A stretch of DNA of 64,000 nucleotides from positions 1 to 64,000 of the forward strand of contig JAUQZE010000027.1 of NCBI GenBank assembly GCA_030587365.1, written 5' to 3'. This document shows, piece by piece, positions 18,001 through 26,100 of this stretch (positions are counted from its first letter, which is position 1; each line of letters opens with the position of its first letter). A model generated the notes under the pieces. That model saw only the letters and a program-made list of their open reading frames with translations. It had not been told where the DNA came from and did no database searches. The DNA comes from Candidatus Freyarchaeota archaeon. Its GTDB lineage: Archaea > Asgardarchaeota > Jordiarchaeia > Jordiarchaeales > Jordiarchaeaceae. The position numbers were made by a program, and so were the translations under genes.

Positions 18001-18379
18001 TCTCCGCTTCCATGTCTCCCGTTTTCGATTCTTTTCTTTCATATTCTCTCCTTCCTGCTGCTTCCGCCGTTTCTTTAGCTGTTGATCCTATTTCTCGTGC
18101 TGCTCCCGCTGTTTCCTTTGCAGTTTCAGCTCCGGCTTCCGCCGTTTCCTCGGCGACTTTTGTTGCTGCTTGCGACGTCGATTCCACAATTCCCTTTGCT
18201 GTTTCAGCTGCTGCTTCTTTTACTGCTTCTGCTGTTTTTACCACTGTTTCTTTACCAGCATTAGTTACCTCTCTTGCTGCTTTTGTTGCTGTTTCTTTAA
18301 CTGCTTCCGTTGCTTCCCTCGCTACTCTCGCCGCTTCTTTTACCACTGAATCGGATTCATACCTCTTGCGTCTCCGCAT
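12047..18379 (-). CDS. Giant multidomain protein: LEA-like coiled N terminus, tandem repeats, HTH-like modules, LAGLIDADG-like motif
   Basis: 2,110 residues. About 10-110 are Ala/Glu/Lys amphipathic repeats resembling LEA proteins. About 136-320 hold five copies, roughly 42 residues apart, of a DYCNRLAREARREVLG-type unit. A charged, probably disordered region runs to about 900. The C-terminal half carries several helix-turn-helix-like modules (for example ISGITGTGVDILEDWTRGYK). Near residue 1,685, VALLGHTVADGSLSEP resembles a LAGLIDADG motif, with a weaker second copy (KAYMLGIIKG) near 1,985. The 5' half is richer in G+C than the 3' half. ATG at 18379 follows GGAGGGG with 8-10 nt spacing. It lies 58 nt after the ATPase gene in the same direction, so it is probably in that operon. 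Function unknown. Confidence 0.75.
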   Translation of the reverse strand: MRRRKRYESDSVVKEAARVAREATEAVKETATKAAREVTNAGKETVVKTAEAVKEAAAETAKGIVESTSQAATKVAEETAEAGAETAKETAGAAREIGSTAKETAEAAGRREYERKESKTGDMEAERKSEREESVDYSDRLERETRRGAAEENLRSLPESEDSQVEKNLGEKWDEDYCNRLAWQARREVLGDDQKEKPVSESEGLSEEKRLGEKWDEDYCNRLAREARREVLGESGDGNPVPERKGLEEEERFGETKKDENYYDRLARETRREVLGESEDKKTSPESNGSEEDEKFREQGFHGEEYYDRLARETHWEVLGRDRDEPHLPERVVSERGDRSPVRTEAGEVFKNLETNNDSLFEVRRCISSDDFQKAELETRKQVLEQYDRFLEDREKILRELRPDTFSKPDFSDQCLSDTARLTETRKFLENAKDSNLPEREPEKYSEALHRYDELLNKRYDTLARIEPRPRPPEWIMQRKDSKPEPEKRLRSARMYTPERTAGMRENSKPEATFHVVSEGWVQGDEKSLVKRAVVRGEKSDVRFEHSVEHIKSKSPLGETEGIVKRSEARVEKDVVWDEDSVRRIYLEISRIKGAYRTRTDRPYAGLLELAENVDKREVLTVVDRGEREWLRNVDYVTVTKKWRVDEKGVTHMEQCTQVIGHRDRKKGETDVLQAAVTDKAEWGVEKDHKINVETIFRFNPKATAEKSEEKEKRGEESKPLITSSRSETSGGGERQQISLNFHQNEGSEKSENVYAEQVIYTVIHVLPEENATNVVETADGTNESTGAAEKLEGPAAGGETVDEVNETERVVEKREENITNANSPVENAKPIDVTEESTSPSQQVLKGNFTPEHSTEKAENKKQSDERVEGSSEGSQETVSDNESLRWEDAFILVEGRGRKWILPILRVLDPLVEGVRKNGGDEERYCSELRKRGAPGWLSGWMLRRMVYERRVPEDIFRIALEYSGRNASKELDHGDSSKLKDYIEPVEEKVPPEAPPKDVDSASETELETRFEFLILPNGKIVSTSKEDDFWEIVDVIKKLLDFKYSIEPAESEDYIVALPDGKRYKVSSVGCFLVLEDGRRIAVMLPEPAIVIQETFPNIKEMLKKVVEPLLKSQEGTSRYIKAFTTESDLLNVLTWWVNWHLKGLSEVTEEDIEEAVQSFESRLEKIVEMFSEESMYLSRENVQTIRGAAIDKYPEGYRKALSKILGIDYEVFKNLMGYLNRTGQINKGILLKIYDILNLNYPQDILVDRKELLVALLTAKGERGRQKPERPWWEQPPDTYFIPNEEDFEKAYNEAIKLYETKLGTLKKIKETGIEYISNLWVVRALNNRFCEVEKTRKFLEIIGWEPEKVRELSLVELKDNDPINVPKEGKGCKLEIINRIKGKRKEENSREKIPEYAARKLTEELQKKNPKIQIEPGLVHAWLYSTDKRIPKKMYLLMCSVFDVEPNKSLHSRKSIVYRHNERKRSNKVNFRRPVKFKFKNGEIIEIIENEGEFYVMTKNGMLPAEKYIHEVGEKGWGLTIIDYETEDGIYTVIKEMGELWLPDTQPWYIISKNPQLQVNPELLRYTVEILQDSLEIEKEIKNEKGKKIADKNKLQKISGITGTGVDILEDWTRGYKSTTLKRLIEFIALESALTGEDIKKIIKRVELRIKKISRREVAENTRKNMLYINLRTIFGVALLGHTVADGSLSEPVEGETEFEYFNTERYYNIERVNKLLEYFGHQGNVYSRKRVDKEEIWLYERLLIAPAIRRAVPEAVGKKTLANPRICERITDDEQKAIVFLQSITIDEAAVDHIKKTIRVVFSVDVVEEIGEEFVILLKELVKKRLEEIEPEKLLLEKVLEIFKEEKIEYVNNKEIRIILESAMKRIDREGIQTNKVTLEKIYKYLSERTKITEDTLKHYLHFIETHARHIEKGKVSSELVQRAESKINNIFQAVKKAFENLDMNPRDRGIRGFYVSKTGRITADMEIYLSGDDVDKAYMLGIIKGYKKQNYLVSVKQGSIKIFDKKRGVGKLSKNQIEILESKKVNCVTFSEIEDHKDIVDVIQNNKPKELEDKYKILMDKGIKVNLDPKYIHMGKRFVSVEWWLVSWPEGEEENGQDAEDS

Positions 18380-18436
18380 AGATTTTTCCACCCCTCCATT
18401 TTTTGTGTGAGGTGAGAAGGTTTTGTTAGTGGGGTT

Positions 18437-21400
18437 TTAGGTGATTTCCTTGTAGTTTCCCTGTGCCAGCCTCTTGAGGTAGTGGTAGGCTTTTTCCTTT
18501 TTGAAGCCCGATTCTCTAGCCAGCTTCACTGATAACTTTGTGAGATACTCTTCCAACTTTTCGGGGTGGTTCTCCACAAGCTCCGGATAGGTTTCCGCAA
18601 ACCCTCTGCTCTGAACCAGCATCCGCGTCTTCTTTACGAGTTCACGCACCCTCCTCTGCTCCTCGTGAAACTCCAACTGACTGGGAATGCTCTTCTGATT
18701 GGGGGCAGGGATTTCTTTCAGAAGGTACCAGACGAGCATTTCCTCCTTTATAAACTGGTCATCGATCTGCTGTTTAAAATCGGGAAACTCCGCCTTCAGG
18801 TTTCTCACACTGCCCAGTATCGCCGGGTAACCCTCGATCAGCATCACCTTCTCCTCGGGCTTGAGGTTCTGGAGAGCTTCGCACTGCCTCTCGTTCAATC
18901 CCAGATTTCTGGCGATGCACTCCCGGTCGTCGAAGTTTATCTGTTTCCCCGCGATATGGGTGGAGCAGTTCTGCATCACCTCGTCCGGTAGATTGGTGGG
19001 GTTCTGGTCTGAGACCCCCAGACCCCAGCCCTGAGCCCTCATGCTTCGAAACATGTCCTGCAGGAATTCGCTCGCAAGCTGCGGAGCCCGAGAATCAGAA
19101 TCCGGATTCACCTGCTGCTTCTTGAAGACGGTGTGAGCCTCCTCCACGAGAATCACTCCTTGAAGTTTGTCCGAGGGCTTCTGCCGCTTTATATTCTGAT
19201 ACAGGTAGTAGAGGATGAGGAAAGCGATGAAGGGCTTCGTTTTCTTCCCCACTCCCTCAAACTCGAAGACCACCAGCGGACCCCTCAGGAACTCGAAGGG
19301 GGTGTTCTCCTCGCACAGAAACATAGCACCCATAGTTCCCGTGCAGAGGGTCGAGAGGCGGGCTAAAAGTCCGCTCCTGATGTTTTCCCGCGCCTCCTCG
19401 TGATAGTTCAGAATCTCCATGGCTACCTCTATGGAGAAGCACACATCCCTGAGGGTGGGCGTCTCGCCTCGAACCTGTTCCTCACCCTTCCAGACCCAAC
19501 CCTTCTCCTCGTAGGTCAGATTCAACGCTATCTCAAGAACGGTGTCCATGGGAGCGTACAGGACGAAGTACTGGTTGAATATCCAGGTCAGATCTGAGAT
19601 TTTCTGGGCAACTGTCTCGTGGGGGTAGACGTAAAGAGGGTTGTAACGGAACCAGCAGCCTCCCTCCCCGATGGGAAAGATGAGTGGGTGTTTCTCCATG
19701 TTTTCTACGTAAAACATGTTGCGGTACTCCCTCTTCTCCAACTCTAAGATGAATCTGGAAACCTCGAATAGTCCCAGCTCCGACAGCATGGTCATCGCCG
19801 TTATAGTTTTTCCGTATCCGGAAGCGGCGGTGAGAGCGAAGTGTTTGGTAAGTGAAACCGGCGGAAGCACTATCGGTCTATCCCTGAGCACCCTTCCGTT
19901 TCGGATCAGGTGTCCCATGAGGATTCCGTTCCTTGAGGGGATGTCGGGTAGGGTTTGGGAGAACAGGGCGGTTTTGGTGACTTTCACTCCCCCCACCTCT
20001 ACCCTTGGAACGTGGGTCAGCGCTTCAGCCTCGGAGAAAGTCAGGTCCAGGTTGGCGCTCTGGCTCAGGGTGAACATCCGCTCAAGCCTCCTCCTAGCCC
20101 CTCCTCCGGTTATCACGGTAACCTTGGCATCCCTGGTGAAGGCTCCCCGGATCAGGCTGGCTATGTTTTGGGCGTGAGACTCCGCCATTTTCTCGTACTG
20201 ATCCGTAACCGCCACGTAGAGTCCCGCTTTGACGTCGCCCCGGGTGACCGCGTAACCCTTCCTAGCGGCTTCCACCTCAGCCTGAGGGTCGAGGTAGTGC
20301 TGCCCCTTGTGCTGGATTTCCCGGTACCGCTCCTTCTTTGAGCGTTTGGTGAGATACCGGCTCATAAATCCGTAGGGCTCCACGACCGCGTGCACCACGC
20401 CGGTGCATCCCCTCTGGGCGAAGTACTCTAGGATTTGTTCTATAACGTTTTGCAGGTGGGGGTAGCCGGATCTTACTTCAACGACCGCCATGTTCCAGAC
20501 ATTTCCCAGGCTCACTCCCGTCTCCTCGTGGATCAGCCCCGGGTGTAACGTGGAGAGAACTCCTTCGAGAGAGTCTGCTTGGTTCCTTCCCCGGGCTTGG
20601 TAGTAGGTGTCCCCTTTCCCCTTGAGGACTTTAACCAGAAGACCGAAGTGGATCCCGCTCATGGCGAGAGCGCTCACCATTCTGCCCGACTCGAAGGAGC
20701 GGGGATTCGTCTCCTCGGGCGTGTCCGCGTTTTGGTAGCTCTCCGGCATCTCCGTCAGCTTAAACCAGTACACCCTCCGGGAAGAGCCTATTTTACCGTT
20801 CTCGTGTTCTGGAACCCCGTAATCATCGTAATAGGACTCCTCTGGTGAGTTAACTTTCCCTAGATAGGCTCGTCCAATCAGGTTACTACTTATCTTTCCC
20901 TTGTGGTCTGTGGGGAAGAACTCCATGCTCGATTTGTAGCCGCTCCGCGCCAGTATTCTCCCGTGGCTCTGCCTCCAGCTTATTGCCCCGATGGCTGCCG
21001 TGAGGGTGGATGCGGCTGCGAGGCCGGCTGCGGTCAGGGTCAGGAGTGCCTGGATTTGGTAGCTGAAGGGGGGCGGTATCAGAGCGTACGCGGGGTAATT
21101 GTACAGGTAGTATAGTAGTGCTGCGGGTAGGGTTATCGCCGAGGCTAGGGCTATTCTCAGGAACCAGGTTTGGTCGGTCTTGAACCGGTAGTGGGAGACT
21201 ATGGCTGCGCTCAGAAGCCCGAAGGCGAGCAGGGTGTACACACCCCGTATGGCAAAGAACTGGTCGAAGTAGTCGGGGAGCAGGACATCCACCAGTAGGG
21301 TTGAACAGAACCCTGCGATTACGATGAATATGATCTGCTTCCAGAACCGCCTCAAAAATTTCCATTCCCCCTTGAGGAAGGGACTTACCATCGCTTTGAA

Positions 21401-21526
21401 CGCGGAATAAAATCTGGGTTTAAATATGAAGAGTACTACGCTGATTGCGCCGATAACGGCCAGTATAGCAACGGGCAGAACAACCAAGGTAACCAGTGTC
21501 TTAGTTAATTGGAACGTGTCAAACAT
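18437..21526 (-). CDS. Membrane-anchored VirB4/HerA-type ATPase
   Basis: 1,029 residues. Five hydrophobic segments fall in the first 190 residues, followed by a long cytoplasmic region. The P-loop AASGYGKT is near residue 567. The Walker B-like LVEEAH is near 790, followed by the arginine/sensor region GWGLGVSDQNPTNLP, typical of the HerA/FtsK superfamily as found in VirB4/TraC and CedB-like DNA-transfer ATPases. It probably moves DNA or protein across the membrane. ATG at 21526 is chosen because GGAGGTGA lies 6-7 nt upstream. G+C is much higher than in the flanking genes, suggesting recent transfer. No pilus, relaxase or coupling protein is adjacent, so its machine is incomplete or unrecognised. 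Confidence 0.85.
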   Translation of the reverse strand: MFDTFQLTKTLVTLVVLPVAILAVIGAISVVLFIFKPRFYSAFKAMVSPFLKGEWKFLRRFWKQIIFIVIAGFCSTLLVDVLLPDYFDQFFAIRGVYTLLAFGLLSAAIVSHYRFKTDQTWFLRIALASAITLPAALLYYLYNYPAYALIPPPFSYQIQALLTLTAAGLAAASTLTAAIGAISWRQSHGRILARSGYKSSMEFFPTDHKGKISSNLIGRAYLGKVNSPEESYYDDYGVPEHENGKIGSSRRVYWFKLTEMPESYQNADTPEETNPRSFESGRMVSALAMSGIHFGLLVKVLKGKGDTYYQARGRNQADSLEGVLSTLHPGLIHEETGVSLGNVWNMAVVEVRSGYPHLQNVIEQILEYFAQRGCTGVVHAVVEPYGFMSRYLTKRSKKERYREIQHKGQHYLDPQAEVEAARKGYAVTRGDVKAGLYVAVTDQYEKMAESHAQNIASLIRGAFTRDAKVTVITGGGARRRLERMFTLSQSANLDLTFSEAEALTHVPRVEVGGVKVTKTALFSQTLPDIPSRNGILMGHLIRNGRVLRDRPIVLPPVSLTKHFALTAASGYGKTITAMTMLSELGLFEVSRFILELEKREYRNMFYVENMEKHPLIFPIGEGGCWFRYNPLYVYPHETVAQKISDLTWIFNQYFVLYAPMDTVLEIALNLTYEEKGWVWKGEEQVRGETPTLRDVCFSIEVAMEILNYHEEARENIRSGLLARLSTLCTGTMGAMFLCEENTPFEFLRGPLVVFEFEGVGKKTKPFIAFLILYYLYQNIKRQKPSDKLQGVILVEEAHTVFKKQQVNPDSDSRAPQLASEFLQDMFRSMRAQGWGLGVSDQNPTNLPDEVMQNCSTHIAGKQINFDDRECIARNLGLNERQCEALQNLKPEEKVMLIEGYPAILGSVRNLKAEFPDFKQQIDDQFIKEEMLVWYLLKEIPAPNQKSIPSQLEFHEEQRRVRELVKKTRMLVQSRGFAETYPELVENHPEKLEEYLTKLSVKLARESGFKKEKAYHYLKRLAQGNYKEIT

Positions 21527-21544
21527 ACAAATTTCACCTCCCAT

Positions 21545-22130
21545 TTTCTTAAAGTTTCTTACAGTTCACAACCCCCCAAGCCTCTTCCCTTGTTTCTTTG
21601 GGGTAGAGGTTGAGTGGGTGGGTTGTGGTTGGTTTCTCCTTTTTGGAGCCTTTTAGGGATTTTTGGGGGTGGTGGACCCTTTATAAAGCTTTACCCTCTC
21701 CTTTTTTGTGGCTAAACAGGGAATAATACGCTTCTAAATAAAGAAATAAGAAAAAATAGGACATTTTTTACCTTTTTAAACAATTTTTCCTTATTTTTCT
21801 CTCGAATAAGGTTTATTCAACCTTCTTTTATGGCAGTTTTTCACGTTGAAAAATGACTCGTGCGAAAAATGTGTAAAAATGTACAAAAATACTACCTAAA
21901 AGTTGCACATTTTTTCAATGCTCCAAAATCCACTAAATGGGGGTGAAAATTCCCTATTTCTTCTAATTAGTGCAAAAAAATATTTTTTTAAGTTTGAACA
22001 ATAATACAATTTTTTGTATTAATCGAGAAACGGGTGTCCTAAAATTATTTCTGAAAAGCTCTTATACCTCAACTATTTTGGCAAGCATTACGGGATAATA
22101 TCTTAAAGCATCTTTATTTGTTTTGAATCA
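21545..22130. promoter_or_regulatory. AT-rich control region upstream of the ATPase operon, with phased A-tract repeats
   Basis: AAAAAT elements begin at 21849, 21865, 21875 and 21885 (spacings 16, 10 and 10 bp). AAAAATGTG at 21865-21873 is complementary to CACATTTTT at about 21907-21915. CCTTATT and AATAAGG form an inverted repeat around 21,790-21,810. Such iterated, helically phased elements can be operators or origin-type iterons. The choice is open. Confidence 0.4.
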
Positions 22131-22676
22131 TTAATTGGTGATTTTTGTTCTGATTCGTTTTTGGCATTGCTCGCAGAAGTTTTCTCTTTTTCGGTCAGTA
22201 TCTACCACGCCGCTTGAAAAGTACATTGCGCAGCGGGGATTATAGCAGTGTTCCAGGCCGAAGCAGTGTCCCAGTTCGTGTATCGCTTCCTTCACGGCAC
22301 GTTTGGTGAGGAGTTTCGGGTTGGGAGGTTGCCCGTAGTACTCTGGTCTCAGGCGGTGGGTGGATACGATGCACAGGTTCATGTCTTGGAGTGCCAGTCC
22401 AAAGTCGAATTCTGCGCCCTCCGTGTACAGATCCAAGCTGGTTATTCCCAAGTATTTGGAGTGCTTGTCAACCGCGTGCTTTCTGAGGGCTTTCATGAAT
22501 TCTAGGGTTCGGTACTGCTGCCTTTGGGGGTTGTATGCTTTTTTCGGCATGGGAATATTTTCAACTTTTGTGACCTTTAGGGGGTAAAGCATATTGTCCA
22601 GCTGTAGCTTTATATCCTTAAGTAAGTTTTCCTCAAGGTCACCGATTACCATAATAATTATTGAGAATTCTTTCAA
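22131..22676 (-). CDS. amzA: Archaemetzincin metalloprotease
   Basis: 181 residues with the diagnostic zinc-protease motif HELGHCFGLEHC near residue 138, then the second cysteine cluster CYNPRCAMYFS and a CEQCQKR tail. HExxHxxGxxH followed by CX4CX-Met is specific to archaemetzincins (peptidase M54). They are cytoplasmic, and their natural substrates are unknown. The start is TTG at 22676, with a purine-rich GGAGAGGG upstream. It lies between the ATPase control region and the leader-distal end of the CRISPR array. Whether it arrived with the inserted block or separately cannot be told. Length and motifs are complete. Confidence 0.93.
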   Translation of the reverse strand: MKEFSIIIMVIGDLEENLLKDIKLQLDNMLYPLKVTKVENIPMPKKAYNPQRQQYRTLEFMKALRKHAVDKHSKYLGITSLDLYTEGAEFDFGLALQDMNLCIVSTHRLRPEYYGQPPNPKLLTKRAVKEAIHELGHCFGLEHCYNPRCAMYFSSGVVDTDRKRENFCEQCQKRIRTKITN

Positions 22677-23156
22677 AGGTTTCCCTCTCCTGAAAGGCTG
22701 CTAAGAGCATTAATAAAAATTTTGGGAAACCATTCTTGATCACTGATGGAAATATGCTATGAATTTTCTTCATCCTTTTTACCTGACTCCCTCGTCTTGT
22801 TTATCCTCTTCAAAAAACAGATGGTCTGGAGGCGATAACCAATAAGTTAAACATTTCAACACGTGGGGTAGTTATTTACACGTAGAAACAGCTAAAAGTG
22901 GGTTAAAAATTATAATTTGCCATTATTTAGCGTCGAACATTAAGTCTATCGCCCTTAAGTAAAGGTATTATTGAAAGTAACTTTCTTTTATTTTCCCTAC
23001 CTAACCTTTTCTCTATAGTGGGAAGTGGTATAGAGAAGTTCCATCCGGTCACTAAGTCTCTCAAATAACTCATAAGACATTCTATCTTCTGAGATTTCAC
23101 GCCTTCGCTTTTAAAAAGACGTGCTTATTAAGCATGTGTTACTCTGTTTTTCTAGT
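22677..23156. other. Spacer between amzA and the CRISPR array (trailer side)
   Basis: AT-rich with no convincing gene. The array's degenerate final repeat abuts its right end. I see no further repeat-like sequence in it. Confidence 0.5.
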
Positions 23157-26100
23157 TCCTGAAGCCCTTATAGGTATTCTTCAAACTTGATGACGAGTCA
23201 GACGCGGTTAATGGTGTTTATGAGTTTCAAGCCCTCATAGGTATTCTTCAAACTGATTGGCACCGGGCTAACCGCAATACCAATCATAGGTTTCAAGCCC
23301 TCATAGGTATTCTTCAAACTTCATAGTTGAGGCTATACTAATAATTCCCAATGAGGTTTCAAGCCCTCATAGGTATTCTTCAAACCGTTATCATCATGGT
23401 TTACTACACAGCCTTTTTAGAAGTTTCAAGCCCTCATAGGTATTCTTCAAACCTGAACTATGCTGGATTTATGGTCCCGAGGAGGAAGGTTTCAAGCCCT
23501 CATAGGTATTCTTCAAACGCGGTCACTGCACCAATGAATAGTGCAGCCAGCAAGTTTCAAGCCCTCATAGGTATTCTTCAAACGGGGGTTAGGACTAGAA
23601 CGAGAACAAGCAGAACCAAGTTTCAAGCCCTCATAGGTATTCTTCAAACTATCCTAAGCCAGAAGAGTCATGAAGTGGATGTAGAGTTTCAAGCCCTCAT
23701 AGGTATTCTTCAAACCTGACTGCGTAGATTATGGTTCCCACTGCTACTATGGTTTCAAGCCCTCATAGGTATTCTTCAAACGAAGCGATTAGGGGCTACG
23801 ATGTCCGCACGATAAAGTTTCAAGCCCTCATAGGTATTCTTCAAACAAATGTAGTAGACGGTGTATCCTCCGATCACGCCGAGTTTCAAGCCCTCATAGG
23901 TATTCTTCAAACTCTACAGTGAGTTTGAGGTAGCCGCTCTCCGGCGGGTTTCAAGCCCTCATAGGTATTCTTCAAACTACAAATGGCTCTGGGACCTAAT
24001 ACCCGCCAGTTGAGTTTCAAGCCCTCATAGGTATTCTTCAAACCTATACGCATCTTGGGCGGTTATGTTTGGTGGAGGGTTTCAAGCCCTCATAGGTATT
24101 CTTCAAACGGAGCTCATGTTGCCTGAGTTGAAAGCGTTTCGAAAGTTTCAAGCCCTCATAGGTATTCTTCAAACTGTAGTTATAGGGTTTGGGTTCCTGT
24201 TGCTTAGCTTGTTTCAAGCCCTCATAGGTATTCTTCAAACAAATGTAGTAGACGGTGTATCCTCCGATCACGCCGAGTTTCAAGCCCTCATAGGTATTCT
24301 TCAAACTCGACCTAAACCTCATACCCAGCATAAATAATTTTAAGTTTCAAGCCCTCATAGGTATTCTTCAAACCCTTGGCTCCAGTTGAACTGCATAATT
24401 AGGTAAATGGTTTCAAGCCCTCATAGGTATTCTTCAAACAAATAACCAGTACTGTTTTCACCCGGCTTTTCGTAAGTTTCAAGCCCTCATAGGTATTCTT
24501 CAAACCAGTGAAAAATGAGCCGCTCGTGGTCCCGAGTGTTTGTTTCAAGCCCTCATAGGTATTCTTCAAACTCGGATCCATTTTTTCACGCTCCATACTG
24601 AAATTCTAAGTTTCAAGCCCTCATAGGTATTCTTCAAACGCGGTGGCAGCTGTTCCACTCGTTCTTTCGGTTCACGTTTCAAGCCCTCATAGGTATTCTT
24701 CAAACCCACGTGGGGCGCTGAGGATATTACTATTGTTATGAGTTTCAAGCCCTCATAGGTATTCTTCAAACTCGCATTTGAATTTGGTTTTATCGCCACC
24801 TATACCAGTTTCAAGCCCTCATAGGTATTCTTCAAACGAATAACTGAAGTTGTTCCAAATGTTGAGGGTTTCAAGTTTCAAGCCCTCATAGGTATTCTTC
24901 AAACTATATAATAAATTGGTGAAAAAAATGGTTGAAAATAAGTTTCAAGCCCTCATAGGTATTCTTCAAACGAACTATTGCCATTATCTAACTCTCCCAA
25001 AGTTAGAGTTTCAAGCCCTCATAGGTATTCTTCAAACTAGGCTAAACCCGCAGTAATAATAACCAAGGGAACAGTTTCAAGCCCTCATAGGTATTCTTCA
25101 AACACGCATATCGAAAGGGTAGGCTATTTGGTCGTTGAGGTGTTTCAAGCCCTCATAGGTATTCTTCAAACCCATTTAGACGCCTCCGTCTAAACTTATG
25201 TCACCCAGGTTTCAAGCCCTCATAGGTATTCTTCAAACACTCCAATTGGTGGAGCGGGTATCGCGGCTAGAGGGGTTTCAAGCCCTCATAGGTATTCTTC
25301 AAACCGGAAATATAATTATACGTGACTCGTATTTTAATGGGTTTCAAGCCCTCATAGGTATTCTTCAAACATTTAATGCAGTCAAATTATACAAACCCGT
25401 TTTAATGTTTCAAGCCCTCATAGGTATTCTTCAAACTTTCTCATTTTTTGTTCAAATCCTTTAGTCTTATTAAGTTTCAAGCCCTCATAGGTATTCTTCA
25501 AACCAAACGATTGACACCACGAAAAAAACCATAGATGAAAGTTTCAAGCCCTCATAGGTATTCTTCAAACTAAGGGAGATGCGGGAATTCACTGTTGGTC
25601 ATGTGGGTTTCAAGCCCTCATAGGTATTCTTCAAACTTGCAAGGGATATAGTGATTAAATATTGGTGATTTGAGTTTCAAGCCCTCATAGGTATTCTTCA
25701 AACGCTATTTTGAAAACTATTACTTACAAGTCATAAAAAGTTTCAAGCCCTCATAGGTATTCTTCAAACATATAGATCACGCAGCGGGATTTTTCTTTTG
25801 TGTAAAGTTTCAAGCCCTCATAGGTATTCTTCAAACGGGTAAGGGGATAAAATATGAAAGAATGGAAGCAAAGTTTCAAGCCCTCATAGGTATTCTTCAA
25901 ACTTCTCTGCTTTTTCGGATTATGATGGTTTATGTAGGTTTCAAGCCCTCATAGGTATTCTTCAAACTTCTCGCCGAGGTACTATTCAAAACCACATCCT
26001 GCCAGTTTCAAGCCCTCATAGGTATTCTTCAAACAAACTTGGGCTCTGTGGGAAGCCAGATATACTGCAGTTTCAAGCCCTCATAGGTATTCTTCAAACT

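Noticed and set aside
17446..18410. Long + strand frames opposite the N-terminal part of the giant gene
   Set aside because: They are mirrors of the repetitive Ala/Glu/Arg codons on the other strand, giving low-complexity Ser/Pro/Leu products.
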